Assembly (NCBI GenBank): GCA_017420605.1
Contig: JAFOIS010000262.1
Coordinates: 1-23,639, forward strand
Source of the DNA: Lachnospiraceae bacterium
Lineage (GTDB): Bacteria > Bacillota > Clostridia > Lachnospirales > Lachnospiraceae
Direction: 5' to 3'
Length of the DNA: 23,639 bases
In this document: positions 1 to 6,589 of the stretch, in pieces
How positions within the stretch are numbered: the stretch's first letter is position 1
Layout: each line of letters opens with the position of its first letter
The notes under the pieces: generated by a model
Told to the model about the DNA's origin: nothing
Database searches by the model: none
Seen by the model: the letters and a program-made list of their open reading frames with translations, nothing else
Translations under genes and position numbers: made by a program

Positions 1-870
1 ATCATACGGACGCGTGGTGCTGTCGGTGATGATCGCGACGCGGTGCGGTCCTGCCAGCTGATAGACGAGTTTCATATTGGAAGGCTTGACGTGCATGCCG
101 AGGCTGTCCGGAATGATCTCATAAACGAGTTCCGGACACAGCAGGCAGCCGACGGCTGCGGTGTCCTGGATAATGCCGGTGATCTCAACGGACTCATTTC
201 CGAGGTGACATCCCATCGCGTCGAAAAGATGCGTCGCGATCCTGGCGCCCTGGTCGACCGCTTTCCGGATCTCGTCCGGCGACGCTTTCGTGTGGCCGAC
301 CGCCGCGACGATCCCCTTTTCACTCAGCCACCTGCCGAAAGAACCGTCTTTATCCATTTCCGGCGCGTACATCCACTGGACAAGATACCCGTGGCAAATG
401 TCCAGGATCGCTTCATATTCTTCCGGATCCGGTCCTGAGCGCGCGTTGGCATGGGAAGCGGCGCCGCATTCCGGATTGATGTACGGACCTTCATAGCCGA
501 CGCCGAGAACCGACGGCGCGGCTCCGGAATCGATCACGCCCTGCACGAAGCGGGTCTCCTCAAGCGTTTCTTCCACCGAATGGCCGTACCCGAGATAGGC
601 GTTGATGGAGGTCGTACCGTGTTTTAAGTGATACGCGGCGACCGCGGCGGGATCCTCTTCCCAGCGGCTGCAGTCCGGCCCGCTGCCGTGGACGTGGATA
701 TCCACGAAACCGGGGCCGACGTACGCCCCTTTCGCGTCGATCACTTCCGCGCCTTCCGGGATCGGGAGCTTTTCGCCGGCATCGACGATCTTCCCGTTTT
801 CATACAGAATGACTGCGTCTTTCACCACCCGGCCGGGCAGCACCGCCCTTGCGCCACATATTGCCTTCAT
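1..870 (-). CDS. nagA: N-acetylglucosamine-6-phosphate deacetylase (NagA-like), 3' end outside window
   Basis: This amidohydrolase would remove the acetyl group from GlcNAc-6-phosphate in the cytoplasm, giving glucosamine-6-phosphate and acetate. The first 290 residues are visible; NagA is usually about 380, so roughly 90 are missing beyond the left edge. The expected metal and catalytic residues are present: H59 and H61 in DIHVHG, E127 in GYEGPY, H193 in VGHT, H214 in THLFDAM, and the catalytic Asp D283 in ITDS. The start at 870 follows AGGAGG with a short 4-base spacing. It lies downstream of an AraC-family gene, but a strong hairpin terminator sits between them. A second, diverged NagA is encoded at 17885-19117. 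D283 followed by STTRP differs from the usual DAM/DGM context, so an altered substrate such as another N-acetyl-hexosamine phosphate is possible. Family assignment is firm; exact substrate is inferred. Confidence 0.88.
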   Translation of the reverse strand, partial: MKAICGARAVLPGRVVKDAVILYENGKIVDAGEKLPIPEGAEVIDAKGAYVGPGFVDIHVHGSGPDCSRWEEDPAAVAAYHLKHGTTSINAYLGYGHSVEETLEETRFVQGVIDSGAAPSVLGVGYEGPYINPECGAASHANARSGPDPEEYEAILDICHGYLVQWMYAPEMDKDGSFGRWLSEKGIVAAVGHTKASPDEIRKAVDQGARIATHLFDAMGCHLGNESVEITGIIQDTAAVGCLLCPELVYEIIPDSLGMHVKPSNMKLVYQLAGPHRVAIITDSTTRPYD

Positions 871-935
871 ACATCCTCCTTCTGCGGCTCCGCCGCCATT
901 TCTTTCACAGGGCACATTCCGCGGTCAAAAAGCAA

Positions 936-991
936 AAAAAGCATGGTTCCGCAGCGAGGCTTCTTGATCAGCCGGATGCTGCGCACCATGC
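936..991 (-). terminator. Strong rho-independent terminator or attenuator between araC-type gene and nagA
   Basis: Read on the minus strand, GCATGGT (991-985) and CGCAGC (983-978) pair with GCTGCG (957-952) and ACCATGC (949-943). The two stem blocks are 7 and 6 bp, with a small internal loop and a 20-base apical loop. Seven U residues follow (942-936). It lies 60 bases after the AraC-family stop and 66 bases before the nagA start, so it either ends the regulator transcript or acts as an attenuator in front of nagA. Confidence 0.8.
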
Positions 992-1050
992 GGTCTTGCT
1001 TTTTACGAGCGGCCATAAGCGGCCCGGTATCAGCCATATTCTGTGCCGGT

Positions 1051-1794
1051 TTATTTGGTCCTGCCGGCAAACCGTCTCTGGAACTCGAGCGGGGTCATCC
1101 CGACTTCGCGTTTGAAAACATAGCCGAAATAATTGGCGTTTGCATAGCCGCAGGTGCGGCTGACCTCCACGGCCTTCATCGCGCCTTCCGAAAGAAGCCG
1201 TTTCGCTTCGGCGATCCGAAGATCCTTAAGGTACGTATTGAAGGTCACGCCTTCCGATTCATGGAAGAGCTTGCAGAAGTAGATCCTGGACAGACCGATA
1301 TACCCGCTTACCGTACCCAGATCAAGTTCCGGGTCCGCGATCTTTTGCCGGATGAATTCCTTCGCCCGCAGTATATGTCCGTTTTCACTGCCGCCCTCCC
1401 TGCGCCGTATGACCGGGAGCAGCGCTTTCGTTCCGTCCATGACCAGCGCCAGACGGCTTTCGGTATCGGGCATATCATAAAACCGGACGATCGAAACGCC
1501 CTGCTCTTCGAGATCTTCGATCAGCAGCCCTGCACGCATCGCCTCTTTGATAAGCAGTATATAATATTTCAGATAAAAGCGCGAGAGCGTTTTTGCATCC
1601 TGCGCGCAGACGGGCCCGCATACACGGTATGAATGGCCATAAGAAGTCAGAAGATCGGCGATGGCCCGCGTATCTCCTTCAGAGAGCAGGCGCTGCAGGA
1701 TCTGTATCGTCCCGTCTTCCGAACGACCCGTCTCCTGCCCGCCTGTGTGTTCCACATAAGAAGGCTTCCGCACTGCCGCCTGCACATCCTGCAT
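1051..1794 (-). CDS. AraC-family transcriptional regulator
   Basis: This is a 247-residue protein with a C-terminal AraC/XylS DNA-binding domain at about residues 140-245. Two helix-turn-helix units are visible, around 157-178 (LGTVSGYIGLSRIYFCKLF) and 206-227. The conserved second-helix pattern CGYANANYFGYVFKREVGMTP is present. The first 135 residues contain no recognisable REC or cupin domain, so the effector cannot be named. The start at 1794 is preceded by GGGAGGG seven bases upstream. A TTGACA-N17-TAGAGT promoter lies at 1902-1930. The gene is collinear with the downstream nagA-like gene, so control of amino-sugar use is the natural guess, but the terminator between them means co-transcription is uncertain. 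Confidence 0.88.
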   Translation of the reverse strand: MQDVQAAVRKPSYVEHTGGQETGRSEDGTIQILQRLLSEGDTRAIADLLTSYGHSYRVCGPVCAQDAKTLSRFYLKYYILLIKEAMRAGLLIEDLEEQGVSIVRFYDMPDTESRLALVMDGTKALLPVIRRREGGSENGHILRAKEFIRQKIADPELDLGTVSGYIGLSRIYFCKLFHESEGVTFNTYLKDLRIAEAKRLLSEGAMKAVEVSRTCGYANANYFGYVFKREVGMTPLEFQRRFAGRTK

Positions 1795-1901
1795 CCTGCG
1801 CCCTCCCTTTCCGGCCAGACCGAAGACCCGGGATTCCGTGCGGACGTTCCGATCCGCATCGAACTATCGATCCCGGAAATATGAACCTGTCTCTATCCCG
1901 T

Positions 1902-1930
1902 ACTCTATTGATACGGTTCTGCACTGTCAA
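1902..1930 (-). promoter_or_regulatory. Sigma-A-type promoter of the AraC-family gene
   Basis: On the minus strand a perfect TTGACA (1930-1925) is separated by exactly 17 bases from TAGAGT (1907-1902). The start would be near 1895, giving a leader of about 100 nt. Confidence 0.7.
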
Positions 1931-1947
1931 GGTAAGTTGAAAGAAAA

Positions 1948-1968
1948 GAATCAACCAATGGTTGATTC
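1948..1968. promoter_or_regulatory. Perfect 21-bp palindrome, probable operator
   Basis: Ten-base arms GAATCAACCA and TGGTTGATTC flank a single central A with no mismatch. Its centre (1958) is about 63 bases upstream of the predicted AraC-gene start and about 50 bases upstream of the rightward -35 box, so it lies between two divergent promoters. No T-run follows on either strand, which argues against a terminator. The protein that binds it is unknown. Confidence 0.65.
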
Positions 1969-2008
1969 TCCTTGGCAGAATATTTCTGCATCTTTTTTCA
2001 AAAAACGC

Positions 2009-2037
2009 TTTACATCATGTGCTGGGTATGATATATT
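2009..2037 (+). promoter_or_regulatory. Strong rightward promoter with extended -10, no gene downstream
   Basis: TTTACA (2009-2014), a 17-base spacer, then TATATT (2032-2037) preceded by TGA, i.e. an extended -10. Five of six bases match at both boxes. Transcription would start near 2044 and meet the hairpin terminator at 2199-2227 about 180 bases later. There is no rightward gene in between. Confidence 0.65.
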
Positions 2038-2043
2038 GTACCT

Positions 2044-2063
2044 AAGTTAGATGTATTTAACTT
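2044..2063. repeat. Inverted repeat at the orphan promoter start point
   Basis: AAGTTA (2044-2049) and TAACTT (2058-2063) are inverted around eight bases. The repeat covers the predicted +1 of the rightward promoter, which is where a repressor would bind. The TAAGTTA-type arms loosely recall DtxR/MntR-type metal-regulator sites, but this is only a resemblance. Confidence 0.4.
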
Positions 2064-2192
2064 CTGCATCATCCATACGGACTACTCCTCCTTAAGCCCA
2101 ATCCCTACCTCCTCGGAACAGCCGGTCCGTATCGATGCCCGTCCAGCCAGCGGGCAAATGCAGAAAAAAACCCAGACTCAACCTTTCTCTTG

Positions 2193-2227
2193 AAAAAACC
2201 GTCCGGATAAGACCGGACGGCTTTTTC
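2193..2227. terminator. Bidirectional rho-independent terminator
   Basis: CCGTCCGG (2199-2206) and CCGGACGG (2213-2220) form a perfect 8-bp stem with a 6-base loop. T-runs lie on both sides: TTTTTT on the minus strand (2198-2193) and CTTTTTC on the plus strand (2221-2227). It ends the PrpD-family transcript on the minus strand and any transcript from the 2009-2037 promoter on the plus strand. Confidence 0.85.
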
Positions 2228-2262
2228 ATGGCAGGAACATTTTCCCGGTACGCCGCGCAGCG

Positions 2263-2294
2263 GCAGGCAAAAAGCGTCATGAAGCTTTGCCTGC
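2263..2294 (-). repeat. Hairpin immediately after the PrpD-family stop codon
   Basis: GCAGGCAAA and TTTGCCTGC form a perfect 9-bp inverted repeat with a 14-base loop, beginning at the base next to the stop codon (2295-2297). The true terminator lies further on, so this may protect the 3' end of the mRNA or be the remnant of an older terminator. Confidence 0.5.
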
Positions 2295-3620
2295 TCAAAG
2301 GAGCGATTCGTTGATATATCTGACCAGTTCCCGGACCGGCGGATCTTCCTCAAAAACGGTGCGGAGGATCTCTTCCTGCGCCTCTTCGGGGAGAAGATCC
2401 GCGGTAATACGGCGGAATTTTGCGGAAAGCCACTCCCGGCCGATATGGTCTTTGGCCTCTCCTTCGGGTTCACAGAGATCAGAGCGCAGTGTTCTGCCGT
2501 CTTTTGTCGTGATCACGGCATAACACAGACGCTTTCCGGGGAAAGCAGCCTCGCATTCCTCGTCGGTATGGAAAGACAGCCGGGTCATCATCTCATGGAT
2601 ACGCGTATCTTCAAAAGCCTCTTTCCGGAGCTGCGCAAATCCAAACGCACCGTGCGTAAGCGCCGCCGCGACAGGGTAAGCGATATTGTACTGGGCGTCG
2701 TCCGCGCACGCCGGAATGATCTTGGAAAGACGTGTCGCACGATGGAAAGTATGAATGCTGCAGGTAAGGATGTCTTCCGGTCCGAGGCCATATTCCTGTC
2801 TGAGTGTCAGGACCGCCTTCAGCGGGCCGTGAATCCAGCGGCAGCATGGAAATGGTTTGAAATACAGCTCCATAACCCGCCATTTTTCACCAAGGTCATC
2901 AGTAAGATAGCGGTAGTCTTCTGCTTCCAGAAGATTCTTATTGCCGGTAAAACCGCTCTCCGAAGCCCGAAGCGCCAGCATTCCGATCATGACGCCGAAA
3001 GGCACGCCGTCCTTATTCATGGACGGATACTCGACGCTTATGATCGCGGGGTCCAGCGGGGCATTGAACTCCGCCACGGACAGTGCATTATTCATCTGCT
3101 CCCTGGTGTATCCGCGGAGTTTTCCGACGCCGGCCGCGATACCGACCGAGCCGATCGTCCCGCTCAGATGGCCGAATTGATAATAATCCAGAATGGCGAT
3201 GCCGCTGCGGATCGCAGTCTCATACGCTGCGGCAAGGGCTGTAAGCAGCTCCGTCAGCCGAAGATCGCGGGCAAGTGCTTCCGCCAGGATCCCGCCGATA
3301 AAAGAGGTGCCCGGATGCGAGCGGATCATGTTGTGCCCGTCGTCGATGTCATATGCGTTGGAAGCGTGTCCCATGACTGCGGCAGCGCCATCCACGGAGA
3401 AAGTCTCGGAAGACCCGATCACCATGACCTTTCCCGGAAGAAACATTGTCTTCGCAAGTTTCAGTCCGGCTTCAAACATCTCGCTCCGGCTCCCGGTCAC
3501 AAGCGCGCCGAGAAGATCCACGAAACAGCCGCGCAGCCGCTCCCGTATCTCTTCGGGTAACATTTCCCAGCGAAGTCCGAGAATAAAGTCCTCCAGGCGA
3601 TAATCTGTCTCGCATTTCAT
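2295..3620 (-). CDS. MmgE/PrpD family protein
   Basis: This roughly 441-residue protein spans the full MmgE/PrpD fold, the family of 2-methylcitrate dehydratase, cis-aconitate decarboxylase and many uncharacterised relatives. Supporting motifs are the early LLGALVTGS segment, GHASNAYDIDDGH near residue 85, the GKLRG/NNALS region and the PFPCCRWIHGPL segment leading into the C-terminal domain. The better start is the second ATG at 3620, which has AAGGAG seven bases upstream; the ATG at 3626 is too close to that site. No prpB, prpC or acnD homologue is nearby, so methylcitrate metabolism is not supported. The gene appears monocistronic, with its own promoter at 3669-3697 and terminator at 2193-2227. 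The substrate cannot be inferred beyond a likely hydroxy- or unsaturated carboxylic acid. Confidence 0.85.
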   Translation of the reverse strand: MKCETDYRLEDFILGLRWEMLPEEIRERLRGCFVDLLGALVTGSRSEMFEAGLKLAKTMFLPGKVMVIGSSETFSVDGAAAVMGHASNAYDIDDGHNMIRSHPGTSFIGGILAEALARDLRLTELLTALAAAYETAIRSGIAILDYYQFGHLSGTIGSVGIAAGVGKLRGYTREQMNNALSVAEFNAPLDPAIISVEYPSMNKDGVPFGVMIGMLALRASESGFTGNKNLLEAEDYRYLTDDLGEKWRVMELYFKPFPCCRWIHGPLKAVLTLRQEYGLGPEDILTCSIHTFHRATRLSKIIPACADDAQYNIAYPVAAALTHGAFGFAQLRKEAFEDTRIHEMMTRLSFHTDEECEAAFPGKRLCYAVITTKDGRTLRSDLCEPEGEAKDHIGREWLSAKFRRITADLLPEEAQEEILRTVFEEDPPVRELVRYINESLL

Positions 3621-3668
3621 GTTCATACTCCTTCCTGCTTCGGCGCTCCGCTCTCATTGACTGCCTTC

Positions 3669-3697
3669 ATTCTACTCTGTTGTATTGTCTGCAGCAA
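3669..3697 (-). promoter_or_regulatory. Predicted promoter of the PrpD-family gene
   Basis: TTGCTG (3697-3692), 17 bases, TAGAAT (3674-3669) on the minus strand. The -10 is 5/6 and the -35 only 3/6, so it may need activation. Confidence 0.5.
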
Positions 3698-3743
3698 CGC
3701 CGGCTGCATTCTTTCAAAAACAAAAAGCTGCCTGACAGGCAAC

Positions 3744-3769
3744 AAAAAAGACAGGTCTTTCGACCTGTC
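3744..3769 (-). terminator. Terminator of the tRNA-Leu gene
   Basis: On the minus strand GACAGGTC (3769-3762), loop GAAA, GACCTGTC (3757-3750), then six U residues (3749-3744). The stem starts 8 bases after the tRNA. A second, smaller hairpin (GCCTG/CAGGC) with a short T-run follows at about 3723-3742. Confidence 0.9.
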
Positions 3770-3776
3770 CTTTTCG

Positions 3777-3861
3777 TGCGGAAGATGGGACTTGAACCCA
3801 CACGACTGCAATAGTCACTAGATCCTTAGTCTAGCTCGTCTGCCAGTTCCGACACTTCCGC
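3777..3861 (-). tRNA. tRNA-Leu (anticodon AAG)
   Basis: The 85-nt minus-strand sequence folds as a class II tRNA. It has acceptor arms GCGGAAG and CTTCCGC with discriminator A (3777), D-loop GGCAGAC, anticodon stem CTAGA/TCTAG around loop CTAAGGA with AAG at 3827-3825, a long variable arm, and T-loop GGGTTCAAGTCCC. The following bases are CGA, so CCA is not encoded. The gene stands alone with its own promoter and terminator. Confidence 0.96.
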
Positions 3862-3912
3862 ATCCTGTCCGGGCTGCCGCTCATTGCGGCTTCTTGCCCG
3901 CCAGCACAGGCT

Positions 3913-3941
3913 ATTATACGAAATCCGGCTTTTCTTGTCAA
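3913..3941 (-). promoter_or_regulatory. Full-consensus promoter of tRNA-Leu
   Basis: TTGACA (3941-3936), 17 bases, TATAAT (3918-3913): both boxes match sigma-A consensus at every position with ideal spacing. The predicted start near 3906 gives a 45-nt leader before the tRNA. Confidence 0.92.
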
Positions 3942-3988
3942 CGGTTCTTGTAAATATTTTTCGCCGTCCCGTATCCGGCCTGTTTTCG

Positions 3989-5410
3989 TTACCGGAGCGG
4001 CGCGATCGCATCCAGAATGGTCTTCTCCAGCGCTTCGCGGCCGTACCGGTCCACGGCCGCCTTGTTCTTTTCGCCGTGGGTCAGGTTTCCCGCGCCGCCG
4101 ATGCAGCCGTTCACGCAGGCCATGCCCTCGATGAAATTGGCGTCCAGAAGGTTCCTGCTTTTCTTCATCAGCGCCATCCGGCATTCCTCGATACCGTCGC
4201 AGGCGCAGGCTTTCAGTTCAAAGTCGTCCAGGTGCTGTTCCTTAAGGCCTTCCGCAACCGCGTCGGACAGGCCGCCGCTGCGGGCAAAGATGCGGCCGAA
4301 ATAGCTGGCGTTTTCCAGTACGTCCTCCGGCAGGGCTGTGATATCGATGTCCCGGCTGTCCAGAAGGGCCTGCAGCTCCTCAAAGGTGATCGCGGCGTCC
4401 ACGTAGGGCTTGACGTCGTCGAGCTGCACTTCGGCTTTCTTTGCGGTGCAGGGACCGATGAACACGATCTTCACGTTTTCCTCGTGTTCCCTGATGTACT
4501 TCGCAATAGTGGCCATGGGCGACAGATTGTGCGAGATGTATGGAACGAGCGCCGGGAAAGCGGTTTTGACGTAACGCACGAACGCCGGGCAGCAGGAGGA
4601 GGTAAGGAACCCCTTCTCTGCCAGTTCCTTTGATTCCGCCTGGGCCACCATGTCCGCGCCGAGGGCGGCTTCCACCACGGTGTAGAAGCCGAGTTTCTTG
4701 ATGCCGGAAACGACCTGGCCCAGCTTGGCATACGTCAGCTGGCTGCCGATCGCGGGCGCGACCAGGGCGTAGACCTTGTATGCGGTATTCTCTTCGCTCT
4801 TTTTCAGCAGATCGATCACGTCGATGATGAAGGAACGGTCGCTGATCGCACCGAACGGGCACTGATACACGCACGCGCCGCACTGGATGCACTTTTCGTC
4901 GTCGATCAGGGCGGCGTTGTCCTCGCTGATGGAAATGGCCTTGATCTTGCAGGCGTTCTGGCAGGGGCGCTTGCGGTTGACGATGGCGCTGTAGGGGCAC
5001 ACCTTCGCGCACATCCCGCACTCCACGCACTTGGTCTTGTCGATATGCGCTTCGTGGTTATGGTCAAAGGAGATCGCGCCGCGCCTGCAGGCTTCCTCGC
5101 ACCGGTGCGCAAGGCAGCCCCGGCAGGAATCGGTGACCTGATAGCCCACAGCGGGGCAGTCATCGCAGGCGATATCGATCACGTTGATGATATTGGCGGT
5201 ATTGCCGCCGCCCATGGCCAGTTTGACGCGTTCGGCCAGAATGGCCCGCTCCTTGTACACGCAGCAGCGCATGGTGGGCACCTTGCCGGGCACGATCATC
5301 CGGGGGATGTCCAGCACATTGTCCAGCAGCGTGTCGTTCCACGCCTGCCTGGCCACCTCCCGCAGCACCTTGTATTTCAGATATTGTACCTTGGTATCAA
5401 ACTTGTGCAT
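3989..5410 (-). CDS. [FeFe]-hydrogenase, ferredoxin-type, group-B-like
   Basis: This 473-residue cytoplasmic hydrogenase would interconvert protons and H2 using ferredoxin-like electron transfer. The N-terminal half is a cysteine-rich iron-sulfur region: CRGC and further Cys at about 96-108, then two 4Fe-4S motifs with Cys 128/131/134/138 and 174/177/180/184, and extra Cys at 150 and 154. The H-cluster signatures follow in order: L1 SSCCPAF (Cys273-274), L2 IGPCTAKKAE (Cys321) and L3 MACVNGCIGG (Cys432 and 436). L1 ends in PAF rather than the PxW typical of group A, which with the domain layout points to group B. The start at 5410 has AAGGAG seven bases upstream, 9 bases after the phosphatase stop. 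It is the last gene of a four-gene operon. No hydEFG maturation genes are in the window. Group assignment is from motif recognition. Confidence 0.87.
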   Translation of the reverse strand: MHKFDTKVQYLKYKVLREVARQAWNDTLLDNVLDIPRMIVPGKVPTMRCCVYKERAILAERVKLAMGGGNTANIINVIDIACDDCPAVGYQVTDSCRGCLAHRCEEACRRGAISFDHNHEAHIDKTKCVECGMCAKVCPYSAIVNRKRPCQNACKIKAISISEDNAALIDDEKCIQCGACVYQCPFGAISDRSFIIDVIDLLKKSEENTAYKVYALVAPAIGSQLTYAKLGQVVSGIKKLGFYTVVEAALGADMVAQAESKELAEKGFLTSSCCPAFVRYVKTAFPALVPYISHNLSPMATIAKYIREHEENVKIVFIGPCTAKKAEVQLDDVKPYVDAAITFEELQALLDSRDIDITALPEDVLENASYFGRIFARSGGLSDAVAEGLKEQHLDDFELKACACDGIEECRMALMKKSRNLLDANFIEGMACVNGCIGGAGNLTHGEKNKAAVDRYGREALEKTILDAIAPLR

Positions 5411-5419
5411 GTCCGCTCC

Positions 5420-6589
5420 TTAGAAATAACTGACCTTGATGCGTTTGCCCATCTTTTTCAAAGCTTCCGACAATTCCTTCACAAGGTTCATTTTGATGTT
5501 GAAGTTGATCGGCAGATCGGGATTCTGATGCGCCGGATTGATGGCTTTGCCCACGAAGAAGCTGATGTCGGTGGCTTCCTCGAACAGCAGGCGGCTGATC
5601 CGGGACGCCCCGTCCTTGCCGTTGCTCCAGGTCTCATAGCACGTGTTTTCGCCGATGTAATCCTTGGCATATTCCACCACACGGTTCACGGTGATGACGC
5701 CCTCGGTGACGAGGTCGACGCCGTCGAGGTAGGCGATGGGCGGAATATCGTCCGTGAAATCCAGCGAGGCGCGCAGGGGTTTATTCAGCCATTTGGCGGC
5801 GATGGAGGAGGTCGTACCGCCGCAGATGATGTGTTTTCCTTCCTTTGCGAAGAACAGGTTCATCATCCGGTCGCCGTCATCCCGGTTGCTGGGCGGGCCG
5901 AAAAGCAGGTTCATGGGCACCCTCCTGCGGACGCGCACCACGCAGGCGGTGGCGTCGTCCCCGGGCTTGCCGCCGTAGAGCTTATTGCACTCGTCCACCA
6001 GCAGGGTGGAGAGCGTCTTAGCCGTGTAGCCGCACAGGTTCATGGCCTCCATGAAGGTGATGATGTCCTCCCGCTTCCAGCCGAAGTTGTAGGCCATGCC
6101 GATGCCCGCGTGGGGACAGCCGTCGCTCATGGCGATGAACACGTCGTCCTCCTGAAGGCGGATCAGGGAACGGAAGATCTTCTTGCCGCCGATGGTTACC
6201 TCCGTGCGCGGGTATTCCCAGTTGTCGCCGCCCCGCAGCATGATCACCTGTGGGTTGTCATACTGGATCAGCTCCGCCGTCTGGTTGCGGATCAGGCGGA
6301 TAATGGTGAAGGTGGAATAGGCCACGCCCCGCACCGAACACACCGGCAGCGTCGCGGCGATGGTCTCCACGCATTCCTCGATGGACAGGCCGGCGGCCAG
6401 CATGGTGGAAATGATCTTGCTGGTAAGGGTAGACAGGATGCTGGCTTTCACGCCGCTGCCCAGGCCGTCCGCCAGCACGATCACCGTGGAGCCGTCCTCC
6501 TGCTCCACGACCTCCACATGGTCGCCGCAGAGCTGTTCGCCTTCGTGGTTGATGCTTTTATAGCCGATATCACACGTCAGATCATTCAT
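5420..6589 (-). CDS. SpoIIE/PP2C-type serine/threonine phosphatase with extra C-terminal domain
   Basis: This 389-residue protein has the PP2C/SpoIIE phosphatase fold in about residues 1-222. Metal-binding acidic residues are seen at GDH (D23), LADGLGSG (D41), AMSDGCPH (D156) and PGDDAT (D211-212). Residues about 225-389 form an additional domain I do not recognise; it begins MNLLFGPPSN and contains a conserved-looking HIICGGTTSS segment. No membrane segment is seen. The start overlaps the end of the sensory hydrogenase gene by 8 bases, indicating translational coupling. In this position the phosphatase is most simply the output module of the hydrogenase sensor, dephosphorylating a target not encoded here. 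The partner kinase and substrate are unknown. An anti-anti-sigma type target is possible by analogy with SpoIIE, but nothing here proves it. Confidence 0.87.
   Translation of the reverse strand: MNDLTCDIGYKSINHEGEQLCGDHVEVVEQEDGSTVIVLADGLGSGVKASILSTLTSKIISTMLAAGLSIEECVETIAATLPVCSVRGVAYSTFTIIRLIRNQTAELIQYDNPQVIMLRGGDNWEYPRTEVTIGGKKIFRSLIRLQEDDVFIAMSDGCPHAGIGMAYNFGWKREDIITFMEAMNLCGYTAKTLSTLLVDECNKLYGGKPGDDATACVVRVRRRVPMNLLFGPPSNRDDGDRMMNLFFAKEGKHIICGGTTSSIAAKWLNKPLRASLDFTDDIPPIAYLDGVDLVTEGVITVNRVVEYAKDYIGENTCYETWSNGKDGASRISRLLFEEATDISFFVGKAINPAHQNPDLPINFNIKMNLVKELSEALKKMGKRIKVSYF

Larger units (their letters stand above)
1795..2294. other. 500-base gene-free regulatory stretch
   Basis: No convincing protein gene is seen here. 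It contains a leftward promoter (1902-1930), a 21-bp palindrome (1948-1968), a rightward promoter (2009-2037), an inverted repeat at its start point (2044-2063), a bidirectional terminator (2193-2227) and a hairpin at the end of the PrpD-family gene (2263-2294). On the minus strand a nine-codon reading frame starts near 2078 behind an AAGGAGG, and a 14-codon frame starts at 2051 on the plus strand without a Shine-Dalgarno. Both are recorded only as possibilities. Confidence 0.6.

Noticed and set aside
867..1070. A 67-codon frame between the AraC gene and nagA
   Set aside because: It runs through a strong terminator hairpin and shows no domain. It is kept only as a possible leader frame in the attenuation finding.
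1990..2015. A catabolite-control (cre) site near AAACGCTTTACA
   Set aside because: The central CG and flanking T/A positions cannot be aligned to the consensus without a one-base shift.
2051..2095. A 14-codon leader peptide after the orphan promoter
   Set aside because: There is no Shine-Dalgarno, and the ATG lies only about 7 bases from the predicted start of the RNA.
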